A program made the translations under genes and the position numbers. From positions 46,174 through 82,676 of the forward strand of contig JAHFVC010000001.1 of assembly GCA_023264765.1 (NCBI GenBank): a DNA stretch of 36,503 nucleotides. Direction: 5' to 3'. This document shows, piece by piece, positions 15,949-24,372 of this stretch. This DNA is from Mycobacterium sp. Lineage in GTDB: Bacteria > Actinomycetota > Actinomycetes > Mycobacteriales > Mycobacteriaceae. Position 1 is the first letter of the stretch. Every line of letters starts with the position of its first letter. The notes under the pieces were generated by a model that saw nothing but the letters and a program-made list of their open reading frames with translations, did not search any database and had not been told where the DNA came from.

Positions 15949-16602
15949 ATGAGACGCGTGATCGCGATCCTGGCGGCCGTTACCGTGTCGGCTGCGTGCG
16001 CACCAGCGGCAGGGCCCGCGCCGGCGACCGGATCCGCGGCTCCTGCGCAACCGGTGGCTGCATTCCTGGGGGACTCGTACACCTGGGGATGGGGCATCCC
16101 GGATCGCAACCGGCGATGGTCCACCCAAGTCGCCCAGCGGATGGGCTGGGTGGAGGAGAATTTCGGGGTGGGTGGTACGGGCTACTTCACGTATTCGGAC
16201 AAAGGGAAGGCCTACCGCTACCGGATCGATGAAATAACCGCTGCCGCACCGACTATCGTCGTGGTGTCGGGGGGCGTCAACGATCGCCGCGACATGGCCG
16301 CGGACAGGGGAGCCGTCGTGGACGCGGTTCATCAGACCTACCGCCGGCTCCGTGAGGATCTGCCGAAGGCCCGCATCGTCGCGGTCGGGCCCACGTTTCT
16401 CGAACAGGTCACCCCGGACCTGATTGCCCTCGACGGTGCGGTCCGGGATGCGGCCGACGAAGTGGGTGCCGAGTACATCTCGCTCATTTCGCCGACGTAC
16501 GTGTTGCGGCCCGACGAGTTCGACGCTGACGGATTGCACGTCAACGACGATGGGCACAACGCCATTGCGGACCGCGTCGCTTCGGCGCTGTCCGGCCAGT
16601 GA
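15949..16602 (+). CDS. Exported SGNH/GDSL-type esterase
   Basis: A 217-residue protein. An N-terminal signal (MRRVIAILAAVTVSAACAP) has a Cys17, but the residues before it (SAA) are a weak lipobox, so it may be secreted or lipid-anchored. All SGNH blocks are visible: Ser43 in GDSYTWGWG (block I), GVGGTGYF (block II), GGVNDRRD (block III), and Asp194/His197 in DADGLHVNDDGH (block V). The substrate is unknown; an acyl or acetyl ester on an envelope glycan is plausible from the neighbours. It is divergent from the lipoprotein gene and converges on the acyltransferase gene. No good ribosome site precedes the ATG. Confidence 0.85.
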   Translation: MRRVIAILAAVTVSAACAPAAGPAPATGSAAPAQPVAAFLGDSYTWGWGIPDRNRRWSTQVAQRMGWVEENFGVGGTGYFTYSDKGKAYRYRIDEITAAAPTIVVVSGGVNDRRDMAADRGAVVDAVHQTYRRLREDLPKARIVAVGPTFLEQVTPDLIALDGAVRDAADEVGAEYISLISPTYVLRPDEFDADGLHVNDDGHNAIADRVASALSGQ

Positions 16603-16627
16603 GTTTGCTGGACTGCAGCTTCGCTGT

Positions 16628-17920
16628 TCAAAACGACCCGAATTCGAGCACGTTCCACGAGCCGTAATGCGTACCGATCTGATACCACGCGACCACGATG
16701 GTGGTGACGATCATGGCGGCGCCGAACAGCAGGGTGAGACCGGTTCTCGATGCCAGCACGCGTGACCGCCGAATCGGGTTCTCGATGAACCGGTACGACA
16801 CGGCCGACGCGACCACGGCGACGGCCAGCCAGCCGGTGGCTTCCAGCGCACTCAGATCGCGCGTGAGGTACTGCGCCGGGATCACCAGCAGCGGCCAGTG
16901 CCACAGGTACAGCGAATACGACCGTGCGCCAAGCCATTGCATCGGCCGAACTGCCAGGACGCGACCGACCAGGGTGTCTTGTGCGGCGCAGCCCGCTGCG
17001 ATGAGAAGCCCGGTGCTCAGAACCGGGAAGGCCACCGCCCAGCCGGGGAAGTGCGTCGCGGTGGTCAGGACCAGGGCGCTGGCCGTGATGCCGCCCAGCC
17101 CGGCGATCGCGAGCACGTGGGGCAGCCAACCGGGACTCACGGTGGCGATGACCGGAGTGAGCACAGCCAGCAGGGCGCCCAGGCCCAGTTCCCACGCCCG
17201 GGTGAACGGTGAGAAGTACGCCCACGTCTGGTTGTCCGAGGTCTGCACGACGGACCAGGCAAACGACGCCGCGATGACGGCCAGGAGCACTCCCGCCAGC
17301 GCTGCGCGGTGCCGCGACCCACGAATCATCAACCCCAGCAACAGGAATAGACCCGGCCACACGACATAGAACTGTTCCTCGACGCCGAGGGACCACATGT
17401 GCTGCAGCGGTGATGGCGGCAGCTGGGAGCCCAGGTAGTCGGTGCCGAGCACGGCGAACCGGAAGTTGGCGGCAAAGACCGCCGTCCATTTGGCGTCGTT
17501 GGCGGCCGCGTTGCCGGTGATGAACCCCAGCCAGAGATAGGTGGCGAACACCGTCGCCAGCACCACCAGCGTCGACGCGGGCAGGATGCGCCGCACGCGC
17601 CGCGCATAGAACCTGCTGATCGACACGCGGCCGCTTCGGGTCTGCTCGTTGAGCAGCAGACCGGTAATCAGGAAGCCGGAAATGACGAAGAAGACGTCCA
17701 CCCCGATGTATCCGCCCGTGAACGGATGGCCGTAGCCGTGGAACAGCAGAACCAGCCCCACGGCGATCGCCCGCATGCCTTCGATGTCCGGCCGGAAGGC
17801 GGCTCTGGGCGGTGTCACCGCTGCGGCATGAGCACCGTCTGGCTGGGGTTCGGAATTTCCTAACGCAACATTCTCGGGTGCAATCGGCCCTGTCTTGCTA
17901 CCCGCTCGGGCACTCTCCAT
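16628..17920 (-). CDS. Acyltransferase-3 (OafA/YrhL-type) membrane protein without SGNH domain
   Basis: A 430-residue integral membrane O-acyltransferase. After a hydrophilic N-terminal 40 residues, FRPDIEGMRAIAVGLVLLFHG has the family R-x10-H motif (Arg50, His61). GGYIGVDVFFVISGFLITGLL and SRFYARRVRRILPASTLVVL follow, and then SPLQHMWSLGVEEQFYVVWP. About ten hydrophobic helices run to the end, which lacks the extracytoplasmic SGNH domain usual in OafA-like two-domain enzymes. The likely reaction is transfer of acetyl or another short acyl group from CoA across the membrane. ATG at 17920 is chosen behind GGGGGTGG; a GTG at 17926 is also possible. The separate SGNH lipoprotein may be its partner. 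Confidence 0.88.
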   Translation of the reverse strand: MESARAGSKTGPIAPENVALGNSEPQPDGAHAAAVTPPRAAFRPDIEGMRAIAVGLVLLFHGYGHPFTGGYIGVDVFFVISGFLITGLLLNEQTRSGRVSISRFYARRVRRILPASTLVVLATVFATYLWLGFITGNAAANDAKWTAVFAANFRFAVLGTDYLGSQLPPSPLQHMWSLGVEEQFYVVWPGLFLLLGLMIRGSRHRAALAGVLLAVIAASFAWSVVQTSDNQTWAYFSPFTRAWELGLGALLAVLTPVIATVSPGWLPHVLAIAGLGGITASALVLTTATHFPGWAVAFPVLSTGLLIAAGCAAQDTLVGRVLAVRPMQWLGARSYSLYLWHWPLLVIPAQYLTRDLSALEATGWLAVAVVASAVSYRFIENPIRRSRVLASRTGLTLLFGAAMIVTTIVVAWYQIGTHYGSWNVLEFGSF

Positions 17921-18048
17921 GTCCACCCCCGTGAACCTGCAACCAGCTAATTGAATGCAAATGTGAGTGCGGCCACCGTAACAGCTGTGCGTCGGCTACG
18001 CGCTTCGAGCGGAATGGCCATATGTTTGCTGAATTTGCTGGACGGCGT

Positions 18049-18969
18049 TCAGTGAACGACGACTGCGGCCGCCAATGCGCGGTGGTCGGAGCCGGGCATG
18101 CCCAACGTCTGCATCGATGTGACGGTCGCGCCGCGGGTGAGAATGTGGTCGATCGCAATGATCGGCGCGACGCTACTGTCGGCGGGATAGGTGCGGGTGA
18201 TCCCGGCGCCGGCTTGAGCGGCGCCGTCGGCGAACCCGTTGTGCAGGAGCGCGCGGAATTCGCGCATGTCCGGCGTCGAGTTGAGGTCGCCGCCGAGTAT
18301 CGCCGGCGTATCGGCGGGCAGCTGTTGCAAGGCTGCGTCCAGGCGTGCCATGTCAGTACGCCAATCCGCGGAGGGTTCGGGCCACGGTGCCAGCATGTGG
18401 GCCGAGATCGCCATGAGGCGCCGGTCACCGGGCAGCTGGACGTGGGCGGCGACGAAGCCCTGGGTGAAGCCCTCGTCGGTCGACCAGCCGGTGATCGGGT
18501 AGCGGCTCCACAGGCCGACTCCGGCCGCGCCCTCCCTGGCTCGCAACGCATGATATGGAAAGTCGCGGGCGAGTCCCGTCGACATCGACTCTGCCAGGCC
18601 CGGTGTAAGTTCCTGCACCATAACGATATCGGCGTGATCCTCGGCAAGCCGGACCATGTCCGACGGTGGGACGTGACTGTATTTCACGTTCGCCGACACG
18701 ATGCGCACACCGAATCCGTCGGCTGCCGGATCGGCCAGGTACCACGGCAACTGGACCGCGATGACGGCAACGGTCAGCACCAGCGATGCCGTCATCAGTT
18801 TCCACGCGCGTGCCCAGGCCGCCATCGGCACGGCGAGCACCGCCGCGCACATCAGGTAGGGCGCCGGCACTGCGAGTACCAGCACCGCGTGGTTGACGAT
18901 GGGGATGAAGCGCGCGACCAATGCGCCGGCTGCGACGAAGAAGAGGGCCAGCCCGGCGAAGCGGGTCAT
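18049..18969 (-). CDS. Membrane-anchored endonuclease/exonuclease/phosphatase-family protein
   Basis: A 306-residue protein. The first 80 residues form three hydrophobic helices (GLALFFVAAGALVARFIPI, AVLVLAVPAPYLMCAAVLAV, LMTASLVLTVAVIAVQLPWYL). The rest is an EEP domain, probably on the outer face. Its metal and catalytic motifs are in order: RIVSANVKYS (Asn), IVMVQELT (Glu), GVGLWSRYPI, AISAHM, ILGGDLNSTPD (Asp and Asn), AIDHIL and the final GSDHRALAA (Asp-His). The substrate may be a nucleic acid, phosphoinositide or sphingolipid; I cannot tell which. This N-terminal helix arrangement is widespread in mycobacterial EEP proteins. It lies between the ECF sigma gene and the acyltransferase gene, all on the minus strand. 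Confidence 0.85.
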   Translation of the reverse strand: MTRFAGLALFFVAAGALVARFIPIVNHAVLVLAVPAPYLMCAAVLAVPMAAWARAWKLMTASLVLTVAVIAVQLPWYLADPAADGFGVRIVSANVKYSHVPPSDMVRLAEDHADIVMVQELTPGLAESMSTGLARDFPYHALRAREGAAGVGLWSRYPITGWSTDEGFTQGFVAAHVQLPGDRRLMAISAHMLAPWPEPSADWRTDMARLDAALQQLPADTPAILGGDLNSTPDMREFRALLHNGFADGAAQAGAGITRTYPADSSVAPIIAIDHILTRGATVTSMQTLGMPGSDHRALAAAVVVH

Positions 18970-19045
18970 GGTTCGGCCCAGCCGGACGTATCGATGGGTC
19001 GATCTTACGACGACTCGTCCGGCTGACGTCGGCTGAGCGGTGTGA

Positions 19046-20245
19046 TCACTGCCCGCACTCGGTCAGTCGCCGGTGCAGAAATTGACGCGCCGGGTCGGAC
19101 GCATTGCGGTCCAAGGCCATTCGATACCAGCACGCGGCCTCCGGCAGCCGGCCGGACCGGCGCAACAGGTCGGCGCGGATCGAGGCGTACACGCTGGAAC
19201 GCGCCAGGCGAGGATCGTCGGCCACCTCGTCCAGGGCGGCGAGGCCTGCGTCGAAGCCGGACCGGAAACCCAGCGCCAGCGCCCGGTTGGCGCGGGCCAT
19301 CGGCGAATCGGTGAGCGCGACGATCCGGTCGTAAGCCGAGCAGATCGTCGACCAATCGGTGGCCGCCCAGTTCGGTGCCGTGGCGTGGACGGCGGCGATG
19401 ACCGCTTGCGGCAGATACGGTCCGTGCGCGCCGGCCGCCGAGGTCAGCCGGTCCAGCCCACGCGCGATCCGGGTCCGGTCCCACCGGCTGCGGTCCTGCT
19501 CCTCCAGCGGTGTCAGGACACCGTCGGCGTCCACCCTGGTGTCCCGTCGGGAGTCGTGCAGGAGCGTCAGCGCGGCAAGGGCGTGTGCGTCGCGAACCGT
19601 GGGCATCAAGGCACACAGCTCACCGGCCAGGCGCACCCCCTCGTCGCACAGGTCGTCACGGATGGCCGACGGCCCGCCGGTGGACCAGTACCCCTCGGTG
19701 AACACCGAGTACACGCAGGCCAGCACATGCGGTGTCCGTTCGCCGAGCAGTTCGGCCGGGGGTACCCGTAGCGGGATGTTGGCGTGCCGAATCTTATTCT
19801 TGGCGCGGGTGATCCGTTGCCCGACAGCGGCTTCGGATTGCATGAGGGCGCGGGCTATCTCGGCAACCGTCAGCCCGGAGATCAATCGGAGGGTCAGGGC
19901 CAGCTGTGACGGCGGGTCCAGGGCGGGATGCGCGCAGGTGAACATCATCCGCAGCTCGTCATCGCGGACGGGGTGCACCGGGGTGTCGGTCGGTGTAGGC
20001 ATCCCGGCGAGTTCCTTTCCGGGACGGGCGGATTCGCGTCGTAACCGGTCCAGGGCGCGATTGCGCGCTACGGTTGTCAGCCACCCGCCGGGGTTGGCGG
20101 GCGGGCCGTCGTCCCAGGCGCGCAACGCTTCGGTGAATGCGTCCTGGACGGCGTCCTCGGCGAGGGTCAGGTCACCACACCAGCGGGCCAGCGCGGCGAC
20201 CGTCGGTCCCCATTCGCGGCGGAAGACGCCGTCCAGGTTCGTCAT
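19046..20245 (-). CDS. ECF42-type RNA polymerase sigma factor with TPR-like C-terminal domain
   Basis: A 399-residue protein. Region sigma-2 spans about residues 5-75 (LTLAEDAVQDAFTEALRAWDDGPPANPGGWLTTVARNRALDRLRR) and sigma-4 about 110-160 (ALTLRLISGLTVAEIARAL, then SEAAVGQRITRAKNKIR). The remaining 230 residues form the long helical, TPR-like domain with LACVYSVFTEGYWSTGGP that marks ECF42. This group has no anti-sigma factor; the C-terminal domain is needed for activity in studied members. The start is nine bases after the stop of the DGPF gene, its usual companion, so they form an operon. Confidence 0.88.
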   Translation of the reverse strand: MTNLDGVFRREWGPTVAALARWCGDLTLAEDAVQDAFTEALRAWDDGPPANPGGWLTTVARNRALDRLRRESARPGKELAGMPTPTDTPVHPVRDDELRMMFTCAHPALDPPSQLALTLRLISGLTVAEIARALMQSEAAVGQRITRAKNKIRHANIPLRVPPAELLGERTPHVLACVYSVFTEGYWSTGGPSAIRDDLCDEGVRLAGELCALMPTVRDAHALAALTLLHDSRRDTRVDADGVLTPLEEQDRSRWDRTRIARGLDRLTSAAGAHGPYLPQAVIAAVHATAPNWAATDWSTICSAYDRIVALTDSPMARANRALALGFRSGFDAGLAALDEVADDPRLARSSVYASIRADLLRRSGRLPEAACWYRMALDRNASDPARQFLHRRLTECGQ

Positions 20246-20254
20246 TGCGAACTG

Positions 20255-20950
20255 TTACAGGCCCGAGATCCCGGCGAGTTGGCGCACCGCGACCGAACCG
20301 GCCGGAATCGTCGACGCGAGTTTGACCGCCTCGTCCCGATCGGCGGCACGCAGCAGATAGAACCCGTTGGCCACCTCGGCGCCTTCGGCGTACGGGCCGT
20401 CGGTCAACACCGTCTTGCCGTCACGCACCCGCACCGTCGTGGCGGTGGCCGGCGGGTGCAGTGGTGCGCCGCCGAGAATGTGATCGCCGATGGTCTTGTG
20501 GGCTTCGACATGCTCGGCCACCCGTGCGTCGAATTCGGGCGAGCCGGGTGTGTTGACTTCGTCCGGCGATTCCAGCAGCAGTGCAAGCCAATTCGAGCCG
20601 ACGGGCTCGGTGGGGGCATTCCAGTGCACCATCGGCCACACCTCGACGGCACCGTACTTCGCCGCGGGGATCTGGCCGGCGAGTCCCAGGGCGTCGTCGA
20701 GGTTGTCGGCCTCGAACACGTAGTAGCCGCCCGCGACCTCGGCACCCTCGGCGAACGGGCCGTCGGTCACCACCGGCTGACCGGGCCAGCCGGTGATCAG
20801 CTTGCCGTCCCGGGCGGAGCCCAGCGCGTCCCCGGCCCGGATGGCGGTCGCCGCGTTGGCGTGGAACTCCTGATAAGCGGCCATCTCGGCGCCACCCTCG
20901 GTGGGGGTCAGTTCGCGCTCGGGGCTCAGCAGCAGTGCGAAGTAGTACAT
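20255..20950 (-). CDS. Double YCII/DGPF-domain protein, ECF42 companion
   Basis: A 231-residue protein made of two YCII-like domains in tandem. The first (about 1-110) contains MYYFALLLSPERELTP and VVTDGPFAEGAEVAGGYYVFEADNLDDA. The second (about 118-228) contains LALLLESPDEVNTPGS and VLTDGPYAEGAEVANGFYLLRAADRDEA. DGPF-type proteins of about 120 residues usually accompany ECF42 factors and are their main regulated products; their enzyme activity is unknown. Here two copies are fused in one chain, and the second has DGPY. The start follows the ribosome site GGAGG. The gene is first in a two-gene operon with the sigma factor. Confidence 0.88.
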   Translation of the reverse strand: MYYFALLLSPERELTPTEGGAEMAAYQEFHANAATAIRAGDALGSARDGKLITGWPGQPVVTDGPFAEGAEVAGGYYVFEADNLDDALGLAGQIPAAKYGAVEVWPMVHWNAPTEPVGSNWLALLLESPDEVNTPGSPEFDARVAEHVEAHKTIGDHILGGAPLHPPATATTVRVRDGKTVLTDGPYAEGAEVANGFYLLRAADRDEAVKLASTIPAGSVAVRQLAGISGL

Positions 20951-21000
20951 GGGTGCATCCTCCGGTAGGGGCGGGACCCTAGCGTCCCACTCTCTACCGG

Positions 21001-21030
21001 TACGACGAACGGCTACGACGGAATCCGACA
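21001..21030 (-). promoter_or_regulatory. Candidate ECF-type promoter of the DGPF-sigma operon
   Basis: On the minus strand TGTCGG (21025-21030) and CGTCGTA (21001-21007) are separated by 17 bases, about 50 bases before the DGPF start. The pair resembles the TGTCGA-like -35 and CG-rich -10 of ECF-type promoters and would allow autoregulation. The match is by eye only. Confidence 0.35.
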
Positions 21031-21033
21031 GGC

Positions 21034-21930
21034 TCAGCCCACGAAGTTCGATTTCAATTCGCCGACGATGTCATCCCACAACGCTTCGGGCAGGTCGTGG
21101 GCCATGCCGTCGAACAACACCAGTCGCGCACCGGGGATGGCGCGGGCGATCGCCCGCCCGCCCGACGGCCGCATCAGCTTGTCCGCCTTGCCGTGGATGA
21201 CGACGGTCGGCGCGGAGATCTGCCGGTCGTAATGCCGCAGGCTGCCGCTGCCCATGATGGCCGCGAACTGCCTGCCGACACCGGCCGGATAGTACGAGCG
21301 GTCATAGCCTTCGGCGGCGTCGGCACGAGACTTCTCCTCGGGGGTCGGGTACCCCGGGCTCCCGATGATGCTCACCACCCGCACCGAGTTCTCGATGATG
21401 CCTTCGCGCGAGGAATCCTTGGGCTTGGTGAGCAGGGCCAGAAGCTGTTTGGGGCCCGGGGGCGGCAGCATCGCCTGGTTGTTGCTGGAGAAGATGACCC
21501 CGAGGCTGCGCGTTCGGTGGCTGTGCCGGGCGGCGAAGACCTGGGCGATCATGCCGCCCATCGAGGCGCCGACCACATGCGCCCGTTCGATCCCGAGATG
21601 ATCCAGCAGGGCGCCCGCGTCGTCGGCCATGTCTTCGAGTGTGTAGCCCGCCGGGCTCTTGAGCCCGAGGAAGGACCGCGCCATCCTGGCAGGCAGCGGT
21701 GCGCCGCTGCGGGCGCCGGGCAGTTTGGAGGACAGCCCGATGTCGCGGTTGTCGAACCGGATGACCCGCAGACCCTGATCGACGAGCTTCTCGCAGAAAC
21801 CCTTGCGCCACAGCAGGAGCTGCGCGCCGAGTCCCATGATGAGCAGAACGGCGGGATCATCGGGATTGCCCATGTCCTCGTAGGCGATCTCGATGTCGCC
21901 GTGGGTGGCGGTTCCGGTGCGGACGGTCAC
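21034..21930 (-). CDS. lipG: Alpha/beta-hydrolase LipG
   Basis: A 298-residue esterase or lipase-like hydrolase. The nucleophile elbow is VVGASMGGM with Ser123. The acid and base are expected at Asp in HGKADKLM and His in FDGMAHDLPE. The oxyanion region is LLIMGLGAQLLLWRKGF, and LRVIRFDNRDIGLSS is the usual strand-4 segment. Counterpart by position is M. tuberculosis Rv0646c (LipG), which has phospholipase and thioesterase activity in published work. The start is GTG at 21930 and overlaps the stop of the kinase gene by four bases (GTGA), so the two are coupled. No signal peptide is visible. Confidence 0.88.
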   Translation of the reverse strand: MTVRTGTATHGDIEIAYEDMGNPDDPAVLLIMGLGAQLLLWRKGFCEKLVDQGLRVIRFDNRDIGLSSKLPGARSGAPLPARMARSFLGLKSPAGYTLEDMADDAGALLDHLGIERAHVVGASMGGMIAQVFAARHSHRTRSLGVIFSSNNQAMLPPPGPKQLLALLTKPKDSSREGIIENSVRVVSIIGSPGYPTPEEKSRADAAEGYDRSYYPAGVGRQFAAIMGSGSLRHYDRQISAPTVVIHGKADKLMRPSGGRAIARAIPGARLVLFDGMAHDLPEALWDDIVGELKSNFVG

Positions 21931-23291
21931 TCGCTGTCCTCTTCATGGTTCTTGTGGTCCCGGCTGATCTCCACCATGAAGTTGGCGAAGTATCCGGTGA
22001 ACTGCGGGTCGTTCATCATCTGCCACCGCGGTGCGAGCAGTTTCATGTAGCGCTCGACGTAGAGGAACTGCTTGCCGATCAGCACCAGCTCGCGTGGCAG
22101 CTTGACGTCGTAGGCGTCGGCCAGCGTCGAGAGTTGTTTCCCTATCTCGGCGTAACTCATGTCGCCCAGCGAGGACATGGTCAGCGGCGCCGTGAACTTC
22201 TCCAGGTCCTTGGCCGCCTGCGCCTCGGGTTTGACGGTGCCGACGGCGCCCATCAGCACCACGATCTTGCCGGCCGCGGCGTGGTCCTTCTTCACCAGGA
22301 GCGCGTAGACCAGCTCGCGCAACAGCCACCGGGTGCGGGGGTCGATGCGGCCCATGATGCCGAAGTCGAAGAAGACGATCTTGCCGTCGTCGTCGACGTA
22401 GAGGTTGCCTGCGTGCAGGTCGCCGTGGAACAGGCCGTGGCGCAGCCCGCCCTCGAACACGCTGAACAGCAATGCTTTCACCAGAGCCTCGCCGTCGAAG
22501 CCCTTCTTGCGGATCGCGGCGACGTCGTCGATGCGGGTGCCCTGGATGCGCTCCATGGTGAGCACACGCTCGCTGGTCAGGTCCCAGTAGACCTGCGCCA
22601 CCCGGATGTCCTTGCCCAGTGGTGAGGCGTGCATGTGCGCCACCCACGCGTCCATGGACTGCGCCTCCAGCCGGAAGTCGAGCTCCTCGGCGAGATTGTC
22701 GGAGAAATCGGCGACCACGTCCTGCGCGGACAGCCGCCGGCCCAGCTTCGCCAGCTCGACGATCTGGGCGCCGCGCTTGAGGATCTGCAGGTCGGCAGCG
22801 ACCCGGCGGCGGATGCCGGGGCGCTGGATCTTCACGACGACCTCCTCGCCGGAATGCAGCGTCGCGTAGTGCACCTGCGCGATCGACGCGGACGCGAACG
22901 GCGTCTCGTCGAACGACTTGAACAGCTCCTCCGGTTCGCCGCCGAGGTCTTGGACGAACAGTTTGTGGATGTCCTTCTTGTCGGCCGGCGGCACCCGGTC
23001 CAGCAGACCGCGGAACTCCCGGGACATCGGTTCGCCGAACGCACCGGGGCTGGAGGCGATGATCTGGCCGAACTTGACATAGGTGGGGCCGAGGTCGGCG
23101 AAGGCCTGCGGAACCTGTTTGATGATCTTCTGCTGCAGGCTGCCCTTGCCCAGGAAGTTCGCGACGACGCGGGCGCCCGCGCGGGTGACCTGCCAACCCG
23201 TGGCCCCGATCCGGGCGGCCTCGACCGGCAGCGGCACCCGATCGAGCCGGGCAACCTCGCGGTGCTTGGCCTTCGACGGCTGAGTGCTCAT
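21927..23291 (-). CDS. UbiB/ABC1/COQ8-family atypical kinase
   Basis: A 454-residue protein of the UbiB (AarF) family, atypical kinases or ATPases linked to quinone and other lipid metabolism. The family KxGQ signature is K73-F-G-Q76 in LGPTYVKFGQIIASSPG. The ATP-binding Lys is in EEVVVKIQRPG. The catalytic loop is FHGDLHAGNLYV and the metal site is VFFDFGIMG. LASASIAQVH-like text (ASASIAQVHYATL) is the Ala-rich loop that replaces the protein-kinase glycine loop. No membrane anchor is seen. It corresponds to M. tuberculosis Rv0647c and is translationally coupled to lipG downstream, which suggests a shared lipid role. Confidence 0.92.
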   Translation of the reverse strand: MSTQPSKAKHREVARLDRVPLPVEAARIGATGWQVTRAGARVVANFLGKGSLQQKIIKQVPQAFADLGPTYVKFGQIIASSPGAFGEPMSREFRGLLDRVPPADKKDIHKLFVQDLGGEPEELFKSFDETPFASASIAQVHYATLHSGEEVVVKIQRPGIRRRVAADLQILKRGAQIVELAKLGRRLSAQDVVADFSDNLAEELDFRLEAQSMDAWVAHMHASPLGKDIRVAQVYWDLTSERVLTMERIQGTRIDDVAAIRKKGFDGEALVKALLFSVFEGGLRHGLFHGDLHAGNLYVDDDGKIVFFDFGIMGRIDPRTRWLLRELVYALLVKKDHAAAGKIVVLMGAVGTVKPEAQAAKDLEKFTAPLTMSSLGDMSYAEIGKQLSTLADAYDVKLPRELVLIGKQFLYVERYMKLLAPRWQMMNDPQFTGYFANFMVEISRDHKNHEEDSE

Positions 23292-23343
23292 CCTTGAAGT
23301 GTCTCAAAACCGCCGGTAACGCCAAAAACTCGGGTGGTCTGCG

Positions 23344-24333
23344 TCACACCAGGTTCAGTTCGACGTCGCTGCGGCTGCGCTCCGGATCGCTGCCCGGGAC
23401 GTAGGCCGGCACGGTGTGCGCGACGGTGGTGCCGCCCTCGACCCGCGCCTGCGCCTCGCGGAATTCCCGGGTGGGGCCGGCTGCGGTGTGCAGGCCGTTG
23501 ATGGCCGACCAGACGATGGCGCGCCGCGCGGCCCGCTCGATCGGGTTGGGGTCGGTGTGCGCGATCAGCTGCTTGGCCCACTTCGGCATGGTGTCGCGGA
23601 TCGCCCAGTCGATGGCGCTCTGCGGCATCGGCAGGTTCGGGCCGGTGGCCATCGCCGCGCCGTGGGTCAGCGCGAGCCGGGGCAGGTAGGAGTGCAGGCA
23701 CTCCAGTGTCTCGGCCTTGGTGGCGGGCAGGTCCGTCCCGCCCAGGGCGTGGCCGACCCGGATGAATTCGCCGTAGTAGCGGTCGAGCTCCTTACCGCGC
23801 AACGGGTTCGGGTGATACAGCTCGTGCGCGGTGGCGATCCCCCAGACGACGGTCGCGTAGTTCCAGCGCAGCCAGTCCGGGTCGTCGGCGTCATAGACCG
23901 CGCCGTCGGGGCGGGTGCCCTTGATGGTGTGGTGCATGGCGCGCACGGTGCGGGCGACCCGTTCGGCGGACTCGGTGTTGCCGTAGGCGGTGCCGATGAA
24001 GAACGCGATCGAGTGCCCGAGTCGGACCGCGGCGCCCTCGGGGTCCACCACCGGGATGGCGTTGCCTGCGTCGTCGCGTTTGACCAGGCGCGAGTGGTGC
24101 ATGCCCATCCAGTAGATGGAGGGGTCGAGGCGCTCGATGTAGGCCGCACACTGCAGGCCGAAGATCAACGCCTCGGTGTGCGAGTGCACGTGCCAGACGG
24201 CACTGCCCGGGCCGAACCAGCCCGGATCGCCCGCGGGTTCGGCGAATTCCAGCCCGCGGAAGTAGTGCTTGCGGACGTTGCGGTCGAAGTGATCCTGCAA
24301 CTTCTGCTCGACGATCTGGTGCGGCAGGGCCAT
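23344..24333 (-). CDS. MpaB/Lcp-type (DUF2236) oxygenase-family protein
   Basis: A 329-residue protein of the family that includes MpaB and latex-clearing protein Lcp, which are oxidative enzymes with b-type heme or metal. Recognisable parts are FGPGSAVWHVHSHTEALIFGLQ near the N-terminus, RTVRAMHHTIKGTRPDGAVYDADDPDWLRWNYATVVWGI in the middle and IDWAIRDTMPKWAKQL near the end. The several His residues could bind the cofactor. The start is ATG at 24333 behind AGAAGGG; an ATG at 24354 is less likely. It is divergent from a TetR gene, and the 76-base spacer contains two palindromes, so control by that TetR is likely. The substrate is unknown. Confidence 0.82.
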   Translation of the reverse strand: MALPHQIVEQKLQDHFDRNVRKHYFRGLEFAEPAGDPGWFGPGSAVWHVHSHTEALIFGLQCAAYIERLDPSIYWMGMHHSRLVKRDDAGNAIPVVDPEGAAVRLGHSIAFFIGTAYGNTESAERVARTVRAMHHTIKGTRPDGAVYDADDPDWLRWNYATVVWGIATAHELYHPNPLRGKELDRYYGEFIRVGHALGGTDLPATKAETLECLHSYLPRLALTHGAAMATGPNLPMPQSAIDWAIRDTMPKWAKQLIAHTDPNPIERAARRAIVWSAINGLHTAAGPTREFREAQARVEGGTTVAHTVPAYVPGSDPERSRSDVELNLV

Positions 24334-24344
24334 CCCCACATCCC

Positions 24345-24368
24345 TTCTGGTCACGATTGTGACCAGAA
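24345..24368. promoter_or_regulatory. TetR operator 1 (perfect 10-bp dyad)
   Basis: The arms TTCTGGTCAC and GTGACCAGAA form a perfect inverted repeat around a four-base spacer. It lies 12 bases upstream of the MpaB-like start and overlaps its ribosome site and probable promoter. Confidence 0.8.
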
Positions 24369-24372
24369 TACA

